A DNA stretch of 47,333 bases, taken from NCBI GenBank assembly GCA_002320245.1, contig DCKD01000063.1, positions 1 to 47,333 of the forward strand. The letters run 5' to 3'. The DNA is from Lachnospiraceae bacterium UBA1683. Its GTDB lineage: Bacteria > Bacillota > Clostridia > Lachnospirales > Lachnospiraceae. Positions within the stretch are counted from its first letter, which is position 1; every line of letters begins with the position of its first letter. This document shows, in pieces, positions 16,845-24,987 of this stretch. Position numbers and translations under genes: made by a program. Under the pieces are notes generated by a model. That model saw nothing but the letters and a program-made list of their open reading frames with translations. It was not told where the DNA came from and did no database searches.

Positions 16845-17870
16845 TTATTCGATTACTTTAATCCACCCTTCCGGAGCTTCAATGTGTCCCATCTGAATCC
16901 CCGTCAATGTATCGTACAATTTCTGTGTGATTGGTCCCATCTTCTCCATTCCACTTGGGAAACAGATTTCTCTGCCGTGGTCAACAACCTTTCCTACCGG
17001 AGAAATAACCGCTGCCGTCCCGCAAAGTCCGCACTCGGCAAAATCTTTCACTTCATCGAAATATACATCTCTTTCTTCTACTTCCAGTCCGAGATAGTGC
17101 TCTGCAACATACATCAGAGAACGTCTTGTTACAGACGGCAGGATTGTGCTTGAGTGAGGTGTTACAACCTTGTTGTCTTTTGTCACAAACAGGAAGTTTG
17201 CCCCGCCTGTCTCTTCGACTTTTGTTCTTGTCGCAGAATCAAGATACATATTCTCATCGAATCCATTTGCATGCGCTGTAACAATTGCATGTAAACTCAT
17301 TGCATAGTTCAGTCCCGCTTTGATGTGGCCTGTTCCGCGCGGCGCCGCGCGGTCAAAATCAGAAACACAGATTGTCAGCGGTTTAACACCGCCCTTGAAA
17401 TATGGACCTACAGGAGTGGTAAATATACGGAACTGATACTCATCTGCCGGTTTTACACCAATAACAGGATTGATACCAAACATATAAGGTCTGATATAAA
17501 GTGTGGCCCCTGAGCCAAATGGCGGTACATATGCCGCATTTGCCTTTACAACCTGCTCAACAGCATCCAGAAAACGTTCTGCCGGGAAAGGAGGCATTTC
17601 CAGTCTCTTTGCAGAGTCTGTCATACGCTCTGCATTCAGATTAGGACGGAAAACAACGATATGCCCGTCTTCTGTCGTATAAGCCTTCATTCCTTCAAAA
17701 ACGGTCTGGGCATACTGCAGTACACCGGCGCACTCATTCATAACGATATTGGCATCCTCTGTCAGACATCCGTCATCCCATTTGCCGTCCTTAAAATTGG
17801 AAACATAACGTTTCTCAGTCTGTAAATAGGCAAACCCCAGATTCTCCCAATCAATGTTTTTCTTCTCCAT
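16845..17870 (-). CDS. ilvE: Branched-chain amino acid aminotransferase
   Basis: PLP enzyme that makes Leu, Ile and Val from their 2-oxo acids with glutamate. The 341-aa protein is a fold-type IV aminotransferase. The PLP lysine is Lys184 in GTGHIKAGLNYA; the segments GMKAYTTEDG, RPYMFG and the late EVEERDV and GTAAVISPV are typical of the eukaryote/Firmicutes-type enzyme. I chose ATG 17870 because GGAGG lies 8 nt upstream and the protein then begins at the usual place. It has its own promoter 137 nt after ilvN, so it can be expressed apart from ilvBN. Its transcript continues through a repeat patch to a terminator at 16.6 kb. Confidence 0.96.
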   Translation of the reverse strand: MEKKNIDWENLGFAYLQTEKRYVSNFKDGKWDDGCLTEDANIVMNECAGVLQYAQTVFEGMKAYTTEDGHIVVFRPNLNAERMTDSAKRLEMPPFPAERFLDAVEQVVKANAAYVPPFGSGATLYIRPYMFGINPVIGVKPADEYQFRIFTTPVGPYFKGGVKPLTICVSDFDRAAPRGTGHIKAGLNYAMSLHAIVTAHANGFDENMYLDSATRTKVEETGGANFLFVTKDNKVVTPHSSTILPSVTRRSLMYVAEHYLGLEVEERDVYFDEVKDFAECGLCGTAAVISPVGKVVDHGREICFPSGMEKMGPITQKLYDTLTGIQMGHIEAPEGWIKVIE

Positions 17871-17925
17871 TTGTATTTCCTCCATTCCAATAAAAAAATA
17901 AACTAACATTCATTCGATGTAGATG

Positions 17926-17954
17926 ATTATAAACCTATCAAATTAAAAAATCAA
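17926..17954 (-). promoter_or_regulatory. Promoter of ilvE
   Basis: Minus-strand TTGATT (17949-17954), 17-nt spacer, TATAAT (17926-17931), about 55 nt upstream of the ilvE start codon. Confidence 0.65.
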
Positions 17955-18007
17955 GAGTGCGCTCGGTTTTTCAGACGCCTGGGTTTAGAACCGTTCTGTT
18001 TTTATTC

Positions 18008-18517
18008 CTACCGCTCCATCATACTAATCGACTCGATTCCCACACTTCCTCCGCGCACCACTTCGATATTTTTAAACTCTTCCTTCATCAGCTTAATCAC
18101 CGCATCATTTTTTGTCGCGGTCTGCACAAACTCCAGCAACAGGCTGTCTCTTCCGTAATCAATGACCCTCGCTTTAAATGTCTCCGCAATCTGGAACAGC
18201 TCCACTTTATCCTCCTGCGTACATTTTCTTACTTTCACATATAGAATTTCCTTCATCCGTACAAATATATCAGTAAAATCAATAACCTTAATTACCTCCA
18301 CCAGGCGGTTGAGCTGTTTCTTAATCTGTTCAAATGTCTCGTCATCGCTGACTGTTGCAATTGTCATACGTGAGACTGTCGGGTCTTCCGTCGTACCTAC
18401 CGTCAGACTGTCCAGATTGTAGGATTTTCCGGAAAAAAGCCCGGAAATCTTGGAAAGTACGCCTACCTGGTTTTCTACATATAATGAAATCCATCTCTTC
18501 TTTACATTGCTATCCAT
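18008..18517 (-). CDS. ilvN: Acetolactate synthase small (regulatory) subunit
   Basis: Regulatory partner of IlvB that confers feedback inhibition, usually by valine. The 169-aa protein has an N-terminal ACT domain (about 8-80: ISLYVENQVGVLSKISGLFSGKSYNLDSL is the characteristic beginning, read as separate strands and helix) and a C-terminal ALS-small domain with KVRKCTQEDK. The length is normal. A GGAGG site lies 8 nt before the ATG and the gene begins 12 nt after ilvB, so the two subunits are co-translated from one message. The message is controlled by the T-box upstream of ilvB. Confidence 0.96.
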   Translation of the reverse strand: MDSNVKKRWISLYVENQVGVLSKISGLFSGKSYNLDSLTVGTTEDPTVSRMTIATVSDDETFEQIKKQLNRLVEVIKVIDFTDIFVRMKEILYVKVRKCTQEDKVELFQIAETFKARVIDYGRDSLLLEFVQTATKNDAVIKLMKEEFKNIEVVRGGSVGIESISMMER

Positions 18518-18529
18518 CTTCTCATCCTC

Positions 18530-20248
18530 CTAACAATCCATAATCATATCTTCCAGAGTCCCTCCCGGCTGAATCATCGGATATACCATTTCTTCCGGAT
18601 CAATGATAAATTCAATCAATGTCGGAACCTTGGTATTTTTCTTCGCTTCTTCAAATGCCGCTGCAATCTCCTCTTTCTTTGTCACACGGATTCCCTTCGC
18701 ACCATAACTTTCCGCCAGCTTAATGAAATCAGGCGTATATTCCGGCTTTTCCTCTCCGTTCGTCCTGCGTGACAGCGCACCTGAGCGGAGGTCAGTCATT
18801 CCATAACGTTTTCCGTAAAATAATTTCTGCCACTGGCGTACCATTCCGAGATAGGTATTATTGAACACGCAGAGAATCAGCGGAAGTTCTTCCAGCACCG
18901 CTGTTGCAAATTCCTGAATATTCATCTGCATGCCGCCATCTCCGGAAATCATAATGACCGGGGTATCCGGATTGCCGAGCTTTGCCCCGATGGCTCCGGG
19001 AAAACCATATCCCATGGTGCCGAGCCCGCCTGACATAATGATTTTCTTCTTCTCGGTAATCTCCGTATACTGTGCTGCAAACATCTGATGCTGGCCTACA
19101 TCTGTAACCACAATCGCCTCCTCAAACTGGCGGTTGATTTCCCGGATAATGTCCATCGGTCCCATCTCTGCGTGTTTCTTCATTGTCAGCGGGTGCTCCT
19201 GCTGCCATCCTCCGATTTCATCCAGCCATTTTTTTGTATTACAGACATTCACATACTCATTCATTTTCGTAATTGCCTCTTTTGCATCGGCTACGATTGG
19301 TACATCTACATGGATATTTCTGGAAATGGATGCGGTATCAATGTCAATATGTACAATCTGGGCATGTGGCGCAAATTCATGCAGTTTTCCGGTAATCCGG
19401 TCATTGAACCGGGTTCCGATAGAAAACAGCAAATCACACTCACCGACTGCCATATTTGCGGCATACGCACCGTGCATTCCCAAATTCCCGACAAATAACG
19501 GATGGTTGGTCGGAACCGCCCCGCGCCCCATGACGGTTGTTACAACCGGAACATTCGTCTTTTCAACAACCTCTTTAAACACGGCATTCGCTCCGGAAAT
19601 ATTTACCCCGCCTCCGGCAAGAAACAGCGGACGTTCCGCCTTATTGAGCATTTTTATCGCACGTTTTAACTGGCCGATATGCACCCCCGTACTCGGTTTG
19701 TAACCACGGATATTGACCGTCTTCGGATATTCTGCACTGCCGGGCTCTGCCATCACATCTTTCGGCAAATCAATCAGAACCGGTCCCGGTTTTCCTGTCT
19801 GCGCAATGTAAAATGCTTCTTTTATAATGCGTCCCAAATCCTCGCGATTACGGACTGTCACCCCATATTTTGTAATGCTTCTCGTAATGCCGACAATATC
19901 AACCTCCTGAAATGCATCGTTGCCAATCAGATGTCTCGCCACCTGACCGGTAAAACATACAAGCGGTACGCTGTCATAATTCGCCGTTGCAAGTCCTGTC
20001 ACAAGATTTGTTGCTCCCGGTCCGCTTGTCACCAGACAGACACCGACCTTTCCTGTCGTTCTCGCATATGCATCTGCCGCATGGACAAGTGCCTGCTCAT
20101 GACGCGGAAGAATCACCCGGATGTCATTCTGTTTATACAATTCATCGCTGATATCAATCGTACACGCTCCCGGATAACCAAACAGTGTGTCAACACCCTC
20201 TTCTTTCAATGCCTTTACTAATAATTTGTTACCTGAAATCTGTTTCAT
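18530..20248 (-). CDS. ilvB: Acetolactate synthase large (catalytic) subunit
   Basis: TPP- and FAD-dependent enzyme that condenses two pyruvates, or pyruvate and 2-oxobutyrate, as the first common step of branched-chain amino acid synthesis. The 572-aa product begins MKQISGNKLLVKALKEEGVD and has the three TPP-enzyme domains: the N-terminal PYR domain with FGYPGACTIDI, a central FAD-associated domain, and the C-terminal PP domain with the TPP motif GDGGMQMNIQE. The open frame extends to 20362 but that part is repeat-derived leader. ATG 20248 has AAGGAGG upstream and starts at the conserved place. Paired with ilvN. Confidence 0.97.
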   Translation of the reverse strand: MKQISGNKLLVKALKEEGVDTLFGYPGACTIDISDELYKQNDIRVILPRHEQALVHAADAYARTTGKVGVCLVTSGPGATNLVTGLATANYDSVPLVCFTGQVARHLIGNDAFQEVDIVGITRSITKYGVTVRNREDLGRIIKEAFYIAQTGKPGPVLIDLPKDVMAEPGSAEYPKTVNIRGYKPSTGVHIGQLKRAIKMLNKAERPLFLAGGGVNISGANAVFKEVVEKTNVPVVTTVMGRGAVPTNHPLFVGNLGMHGAYAANMAVGECDLLFSIGTRFNDRITGKLHEFAPHAQIVHIDIDTASISRNIHVDVPIVADAKEAITKMNEYVNVCNTKKWLDEIGGWQQEHPLTMKKHAEMGPMDIIREINRQFEEAIVVTDVGQHQMFAAQYTEITEKKKIIMSGGLGTMGYGFPGAIGAKLGNPDTPVIMISGDGGMQMNIQEFATAVLEELPLILCVFNNTYLGMVRQWQKLFYGKRYGMTDLRSGALSRRTNGEEKPEYTPDFIKLAESYGAKGIRVTKKEEIAAAFEEAKKNTKVPTLIEFIIDPEEMVYPMIQPGGTLEDMIMDC

Positions 20249-20423
20249 GTCTGAATCTGCCTCCTTCTTTATTCCCGCGAGCAACGAGCCAAGCAGACAT
20301 ACTTGCCGCGGGGTCTTTGACTTCTTAAACGCTGTACCGGTAACATTACTCCCGCCAGACAAAAACGTGCATGTTCCTGTCAGCGGAGAAATAGGTTCTC
20401 TTTCTGTTTTCCGAAAGGAAAAT
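20249..20423 (-). other. Leader spacer between the T-box terminator and ilvB
   Basis: About 175 nt with no gene of its own. It includes a GC-rich segment (near 20277-20325, ending GGGGTCTTTGACTTC) resembling the repeat patch downstream of ilvE, which suggests that repeat material has been inserted in the ilvB leader. Confidence 0.5.
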
Positions 20424-20461
20424 AAGAAAAAGAAAACCCTAAGCTGCCAATCAGCTTAGGG
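20424..20461 (-). terminator. T-box terminator
   Basis: CCCTAAGCTG pairs with CAGCTTAGGG (20437-20461, loop about 5 nt) and is followed on the minus strand by a T-rich run. It is the terminator arm of the switch; uncharged tRNA would favour the antiterminator instead. Confidence 0.85.
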
Positions 20462-20731
20462 CGAATAGTCAAGTCCGCGGTACCACCTAAATTCAGAGAA
20501 TCCTCTCTGCACTCTGCCAGTACAGGAATCACTTCCGATACTGTTTCCCTGTAACGTGGGAATTACGTTGGAGTCTACTAAAGCTTCTGCCGCGCTCGTT
20601 CGATCCACTGCTCAAAGGCTACTTCCATCACTCCTTCATGAAGATTCACACCGCCCATCTTCTCTCTTTGTTTTAGGAAAGGATGTACTCCTCCTTGTCA
20701 CTGCATTTTCAATACCATATTGCTAAATTTA
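20424..20731 (-). promoter_or_regulatory. T-box leader controlling ilvB-ilvN
   Basis: The leader has the invariant T-box AGGTGGTACCGCGG (near 20473-20490), a Stem I with an AGTA-type bulge and GGGCGGTG distal loop, and a terminator. Aligned with the well-known glyQS leader, where the specifier lies 10 nt before GAGC, the specifier is GUA at 20620-20622, a valine codon. Valine control would fit acetolactate synthase. The specifier is a manual alignment, so the amino acid is less certain than the T-box itself. Confidence 0.9.
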
Positions 20732-20737
20732 TTGTTA

Positions 20738-20766
20738 ATTATAATAGTTGAAAATGCGTTTGTCAA
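20738..20766 (-). promoter_or_regulatory. Promoter of the T-box/ilvBN transcript
   Basis: Consensus sigma-A promoter on the minus strand: TTGACA (20761-20766), 17-nt spacer, TATAAT (20738-20743). The -35 box overlaps the stop codon of the upstream transporter permease gene. Confidence 0.85.
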
Positions 20767-21596
20767 CGGCAGATTTTTCGTTTTTCTTTTATCAGCCCAA
20801 TTATGGTGTACACCGCAAGCATTGCCAGATTTACCACTACCACACTTGCGCCCGCAGGAGTTGCGAAGAAATAGGATACCGAAATTCCAATGCAGAAACA
20901 AACTACCGACAAAATCGCAGAATTCAAAATCACGCTGCGAAATGTTTTACAAATCCGCATGGATGTCAACGCGGGGAAGATAATCAGACTGGAAATTAGC
21001 AGCGTACCCATCATCCGCATACCAAGTACGATTGTCACGGCAGTCAGAACCGCGATTAATGTATTATACAGATTCGCTCTCACCCCCGTTGCCTGAGCAA
21101 ATGTCTCATCAAATGTGATAGCAAATATCTTATTATAGAAGAAAATGTAAAGCGCCAGCACGATTACTGACAACATCACACTCATTTCCACATCTTCACT
21201 GCTCATCGCCAGAATACTTCCGAACATATAATTGTAGACGTCCGTATTCATTCCGGTTGTCATGGAAATCACCATCACCCCGACTGCCAGCGCACTTGTA
21301 GAAATAAGTGCAATCGCTGCATCGCCTTTCATTTTGCTGCTGTCACTTACCCGCAACAGCAAAACTGCCGCCACAACCACAACCGGGATTGCCACTGCAA
21401 GCGGTGCCGCATTCAATGCCGCCGCAACCGCCAATGCGCCAAACCCCACATGGGAAAGCCCGTCTCCAATCATGGAGTAACGTTTCAGTACAAGGCTGAC
21501 TCCGAGAAGGGCGGAGCACAGTGACACAAGAATTCCCACGGTAAATGCCCGCACCATGAACGGATAGGAAAGCATTTCTACAATTGTATGAATCAT
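20763..21596 (-). CDS. Metal ABC transporter permease (ZnuB/AdcB/MntB family)
   Basis: Integral membrane subunit that forms the channel for Zn2+ or Mn2+ uptake. The 277-aa protein has about eight hydrophobic helices and the ABC-3 family signature (GDGLSHVGFGALAVA early; MMGTLLISSLIIFPALTS late). Its start overlaps the stop of the ATPase gene in an ATGA arrangement, which shows translational coupling. It is the last gene of the thyA-folA-transporter run. The metal is not certain from sequence; the His-rich binding protein points to zinc. The ilvBN promoter begins at its stop codon. Confidence 0.93.
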   Translation of the reverse strand: MIHTIVEMLSYPFMVRAFTVGILVSLCSALLGVSLVLKRYSMIGDGLSHVGFGALAVAAALNAAPLAVAIPVVVVAAVLLLRVSDSSKMKGDAAIALISTSALAVGVMVISMTTGMNTDVYNYMFGSILAMSSEDVEMSVMLSVIVLALYIFFYNKIFAITFDETFAQATGVRANLYNTLIAVLTAVTIVLGMRMMGTLLISSLIIFPALTSMRICKTFRSVILNSAILSVVCFCIGISVSYFFATPAGASVVVVNLAMLAVYTIIGLIKEKRKICR

Positions 21597-22339
21597 GACC
21601 GCTCACCTCCCGCTGTTTTTTCTGCCTCCGGCTGTATCTGACCGCTTTTAATAAACTGACGCCCAACCGGACTTTTCCTATAATCCTCTGTGGTTCCGAA
21701 GAACAATGCTGTTTCCTGCAAATGCAAAATATGGGATGCATCCCGCACCGCACTTTCAATGTCATGTGACACCATCACGACCGCAATTTTTGATTTCTCG
21801 TTTACTTCTTTAATTAATTGATAAAACTCTGCTGTCACAATCGGATCCAGTCCGGTCACCGGTTCATCCAGCAGAAGCAACTTTTTTGTCGCACAAAGTG
21901 CCCGTGCCAGCAGCACACGCTGTTTCTGTCCGCCGGACAAATCCCGGAAACAGTTTTTCCCAAGCCTTTCAATCCCAAGCAACTGCATATTTTCTTTCGC
22001 AGCTTTTTTATCTCCTGCTGTGTAAAATGGACGGAATCCCCGGCTGTTCAGCCGTCCGGACAACACCACTTCATACACGCTTGCCGGAAAATCTTTCTGC
22101 ACATCATTCTGCTGCGGCAGATAACCAATTTCATTCTGTCTGAGTCCATCATTAAGAATAATTTTCCCTTTCGACGGGCTTTTCAGTCCGATCAGACTCT
22201 TCACAAGCGTACTTTTTCCCGAACCATTTTCCCCGACAATACAAAGATAATCACCCTGATGAATCTCAAAAGATAAGTCATACACCACAGTCTGTCCTTC
22301 ATATGCAATTGAAATATTGTCACACTGAACCAATGCCAT
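21593..22339 (-). CDS. Metal ABC transporter ATP-binding protein
   Basis: ATPase of the zinc/manganese importer. The 248-aa protein has Walker A GENGSGKST (37-45), Q-loop LPQQND, signature LSGGQKQR, Walker B LLLLDEPVTGLD and the switch histidine in VMVSHD. It starts immediately after the stop codon of the binding-protein gene (TAA then ATG with no spacer) and overlaps the permease gene by 4 nt. All three transporter genes are therefore a tightly coupled unit. The C-terminal extension of about 25 residues is not conserved in the family as far as I can judge. Confidence 0.95.
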   Translation of the reverse strand: MALVQCDNISIAYEGQTVVYDLSFEIHQGDYLCIVGENGSGKSTLVKSLIGLKSPSKGKIILNDGLRQNEIGYLPQQNDVQKDFPASVYEVVLSGRLNSRGFRPFYTAGDKKAAKENMQLLGIERLGKNCFRDLSGGQKQRVLLARALCATKKLLLLDEPVTGLDPIVTAEFYQLIKEVNEKSKIAVVMVSHDIESAVRDASHILHLQETALFFGTTEDYRKSPVGRQFIKSGQIQPEAEKTAGGERS

Positions 22340-23449
22340 TTATCGCAGTGCCTCCTTCAAAGTCTCTACATTTTTCTTCATCAAATCAAGATACGTCACA
22401 CCCGCTTCGAACTGTTCCGCGCTGATATTGTGACCGCTGTAAAACACACGCACCTCAGCTCCGGTTGCCTCTGCAATTGCTTTCGCAATATTATCATTGC
22501 TAAGTTCCATTTTTAGTACAACCGGTATCTGTTCTTCTCTTACCTTATTTATCAAAAACGCCATTGTTGCCGCACTCGGCTCCGTATCCGATGCACAACC
22601 GGAAAATGCTGCATAATAGTCCAGCCCATACTCCGCAACAAAATACCGGAACGGAAAACGGTCGCCAAACAGCAGCGTATGGCGGTTTGCCTGCGCCACA
22701 GCCCGGCGGAACTCCCCATCCAGTTCCTCAAGCCGGCTGTCATAGGCTTTCTGATTGGTCCGATACTCCACCGCATGTTCACTGTCCAACCTGCACAGTG
22801 TTTCCGTAATCTTATCCACAATCTCGACTGCATTTTCCGGAGATGTCCACACATGTTCATCCATCGTGTGGACATGTTCGTTATGTTCCTCCTCTGTCTC
22901 ACCTGCCGTATGCATTGAAACATGCCTGTCGGCGGACTCGTTTGTGTCCTGTGCCGAAGTATACTCATCGTCCGGGTGGGCATCCCCGCTCTCTTGCTTC
23001 AAGCCTTCCTTATACTCTTCATCCGGGTGCTTATGCCCGCGCTCTTCCTGCATACCTTCCTTATGTTCTTCTTCCAGTGTCGTATCTACACAATCTACCA
23101 GACGAATCCTCCGCACATGCTCCATCTCCGGGGAATCCAGAATATCCTCCACCCACTCATCGTTTTCACCGCCCACATAGATAAACAAATCTGCCTTCTG
23201 AATTGCGATTATGTCCTGAGGGGTCGGCTCATACGAATGTGTCTCTTCCCCCGGTTTCAGCAACATTTTCAGGGAAACATTTCCCCCGGCAATCTGACGC
23301 ACAAAATCATACTGTGGGAAAATAGTCGTCACCACATTCAGTCTGTCCCTGTCTGTGGGTTCTGTTTTCACCGTGCCGCCCGCACAGCCCGTCAGCAAGG
23401 CTACAGCGAGAACCGCTGCAAGCACTGCCCTTCCGGTTCTTTTCCTCAT
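22340..23449 (-). CDS. Metal ABC transporter substrate-binding lipoprotein (ZnuA/AdcA-like) with His/Asp/Glu-rich insert
   Basis: A 369-aa extracytoplasmic metal-binding lipoprotein. The signal peptide ends in the lipobox LLTGC (Cys22). Probable metal ligands are His in GEETHSYEP, His in DEHVWTSP, Asp in LFGDRFPF in place of the third histidine of classical ZnuA, and the late CASDTEPS. Between the first two ligands is an acidic, His-rich insert of about 75 residues (about 126-200). It contains an imperfect 17-residue tandem repeat (KEGxxxExGxxHPDxEY). Such inserts in this family are linked with zinc. ATG 23449 is one base after the folA stop; longer in-frame starts overlap folA. Confidence 0.9.
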   Translation of the reverse strand: MRKRTGRAVLAAVLAVALLTGCAGGTVKTEPTDRDRLNVVTTIFPQYDFVRQIAGGNVSLKMLLKPGEETHSYEPTPQDIIAIQKADLFIYVGGENDEWVEDILDSPEMEHVRRIRLVDCVDTTLEEEHKEGMQEERGHKHPDEEYKEGLKQESGDAHPDDEYTSAQDTNESADRHVSMHTAGETEEEHNEHVHTMDEHVWTSPENAVEIVDKITETLCRLDSEHAVEYRTNQKAYDSRLEELDGEFRRAVAQANRHTLLFGDRFPFRYFVAEYGLDYYAAFSGCASDTEPSAATMAFLINKVREEQIPVVLKMELSNDNIAKAIAEATGAEVRVFYSGHNISAEQFEAGVTYLDLMKKNVETLKEALR

Positions 23450-23450
23450 A

Positions 23451-23942
23451 TTACTTTTTCCGTTCATATTTTGAGAAAACATATTCCAAATCAAAACAAG
23501 TCTGCTCCTCGCTCTCCTCCGTCATTTCCCAATCCGGTTTCTCATCTAGATTGGGAAAAAATGTATCCGCCTCGTAGGCGTGGTCTATCTTCGTAATATA
23601 AGCCGTCTCACAATATGGAAGCAGCATTTCATAAATGCTCCCCCCGCCAATCACATACAACTCTTCCGGCGCATAGTTTTTCAACTCTTCCAGAAGATCT
23701 TCCTTCGTATGCACAATCACGGCATCCTTAACCTGATAATTCCGGTTTCCTGTCAATACAATATTAATCCGGTTTTTCAGCGGCAGACCGTTCGGGAAAC
23801 TCTCCAAAGTCTTCCGCCCCATCACAACCACATGACCACTCGTCTTCTCACGGAAAAACTTCATATCCGCCGGGATACTCGTCAAAAGCCGGTTCTTGTT
23901 TCCAATTGCCCAATTCTTATCTACTGCTGCGATAACATTCAT
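23451..23942 (-). CDS. folA: Dihydrofolate reductase
   Basis: NADPH-dependent reduction of dihydrofolate to tetrahydrofolate, which restores the cofactor consumed by thymidylate synthase encoded just upstream. The 163-aa enzyme has the usual order: IAAVDKNWAIGNKNRLL, catalytic acid Asp26 in PADMKFF, GRKTLESFP, and IGGGSIYEMLL. An AAGGAGG site lies before the ATG. thyA-folA is a common pair; here it is continued by the metal transporter, whose first gene begins one base after the folA stop. A composite palindromic repeat fills most of the thyA-folA gap. Confidence 0.97.
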   Translation of the reverse strand: MNVIAAVDKNWAIGNKNRLLTSIPADMKFFREKTSGHVVVMGRKTLESFPNGLPLKNRINIVLTGNRNYQVKDAVIVHTKEDLLEELKNYAPEELYVIGGGSIYEMLLPYCETAYITKIDHAYEADTFFPNLDEKPDWEMTEESEEQTCFDLEYVFSKYERKK

Positions 23943-23969
23943 CTGTTTGTCCTCCTTTTCGCTAAATCG

Positions 23970-24035
23970 TCAGAATATTCTGAATTCCGTCTGCAAAGGG
24001 GACAGTCCCTTCTCAGAAGGGACTGTCCCCTTTGC
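23970..24035. repeat. GGGGACAGTCCCC palindromic repeat, copy D, with upstream TCAGAATATTCTGA
   Basis: GCAAAGGGGACAGTCCCTT (23993-24011) and AAGGGACTGTCCCCTTTGC (24017-24035) form a perfect 19-bp inverted repeat with loop CTCAG. A 14-bp perfect palindrome TCAGAATATTCTGA lies at 23970-23983, 9 nt away. The same pair with the same spacing recurs at copy F (30258-30303). The element ends 5 nt before the thyA stop codon and precedes the folA ribosome binding site. Confidence 0.95.
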
Positions 24036-24040
24036 ATTCA

Positions 24041-24889
24041 TTATACCGCAATCGGTATGTTTTTAATCTGTGGATGTGTCTCGTAATTCTCCAACCGTAT
24101 ATCATCCGTGGTAAAATCATAAAAATCTTTTACCTCCGGATTCAGCCAGAATGTCGGTGCCGGGAGTGGTTCTCTTGATATCAGTTCTTCAATCAACGGT
24201 ACATGTCTGTCGTAAATATGTGCATCTGCAATGACATGCACAAACTCTCCGGCTTTCATATCGCACACCTGCGCCAGCATATGCAAAAGTACGGCATACT
24301 GGCAGACATTCCAATTATTTGCGGCAAGCACATCCTGCGAGCGCTGATTCAGAATTCCATTCAATGTCAGTTTATCACTATTTTTTTCTTTTGTCACATT
24401 GAACGTCATACTGTAAGCGCAAGGGTAAAGATTCATCTCATGCAAATCCTGATGTACATAGATATTCGTCATAATCCGCCGGCTGTATGGATTATTTTTC
24501 AAATCGTAAATGACACGGTCTACCTGATCCATCATCCCTTCCTTATATTGATGCTTTACCTGCATCTGATACCCGTACGCTTTTCCAATAGAGCCGTTCT
24601 CATCTGCCCAGCTGTCCCAGATGTGGCTGTTCAATTCATGAATGTTGTTGGATTTTTTCTGCCATATCCACAGAAGCTCATCCGCACAGCTTTTGATTGC
24701 GGTCCGGCGCAGTGTCAGCGCAGGAAATTCTTTTGATAAATCATACCGATTCACTACCCCAAAGCGCTTTATTGTATAAGCAGGCGTCCCGTCCTCCCAT
24801 ACCGGACGCACTTTTTCTCCCTCGGTGTTCGTACCGTTCTCAATAATGTCCCGGCACATATTTATAAAAACATGATCTGCATAACTCAT
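24041..24889 (-). CDS. thyA: Thymidylate synthase (ThyA type)
   Basis: Makes dTMP from dUMP with methylenetetrahydrofolate. The 282-aa protein has nucleophile Cys157 in NLYPCAYSMTF, the nucleotide-binding QRSQDVLAANNWNVCQYA and the C-terminal HIYDRHVPLIEELISRE and PEVKDFYDFT segments. An AAGGAGG site precedes the ATG. It uses dihydrofolate-generating chemistry, which explains folA downstream. The marR gene lies 98 nt upstream in the same direction and may be part of the same transcript. The repeat-filled spacer separates it from folA. Confidence 0.97.
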   Translation of the reverse strand: MSYADHVFINMCRDIIENGTNTEGEKVRPVWEDGTPAYTIKRFGVVNRYDLSKEFPALTLRRTAIKSCADELLWIWQKKSNNIHELNSHIWDSWADENGSIGKAYGYQMQVKHQYKEGMMDQVDRVIYDLKNNPYSRRIMTNIYVHQDLHEMNLYPCAYSMTFNVTKEKNSDKLTLNGILNQRSQDVLAANNWNVCQYAVLLHMLAQVCDMKAGEFVHVIADAHIYDRHVPLIEELISREPLPAPTFWLNPEVKDFYDFTTDDIRLENYETHPQIKNIPIAV

Positions 24890-24987
24890 TTATCCGTTCC
24901 TCCTTCCAGTTGTAAAGCAGACGTTCTTAGTCTGCTTTGCTGCTTGCTCTTCTTTTCATTTTCCATATTCATACATGGATTTGCCTG

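Noticed and set aside
20249..20362. 38-residue N-terminal extension of IlvB
   Set aside because: It is encoded by repeat-like leader sequence, and the conserved protein start with a good ribosome site lies at 20248.
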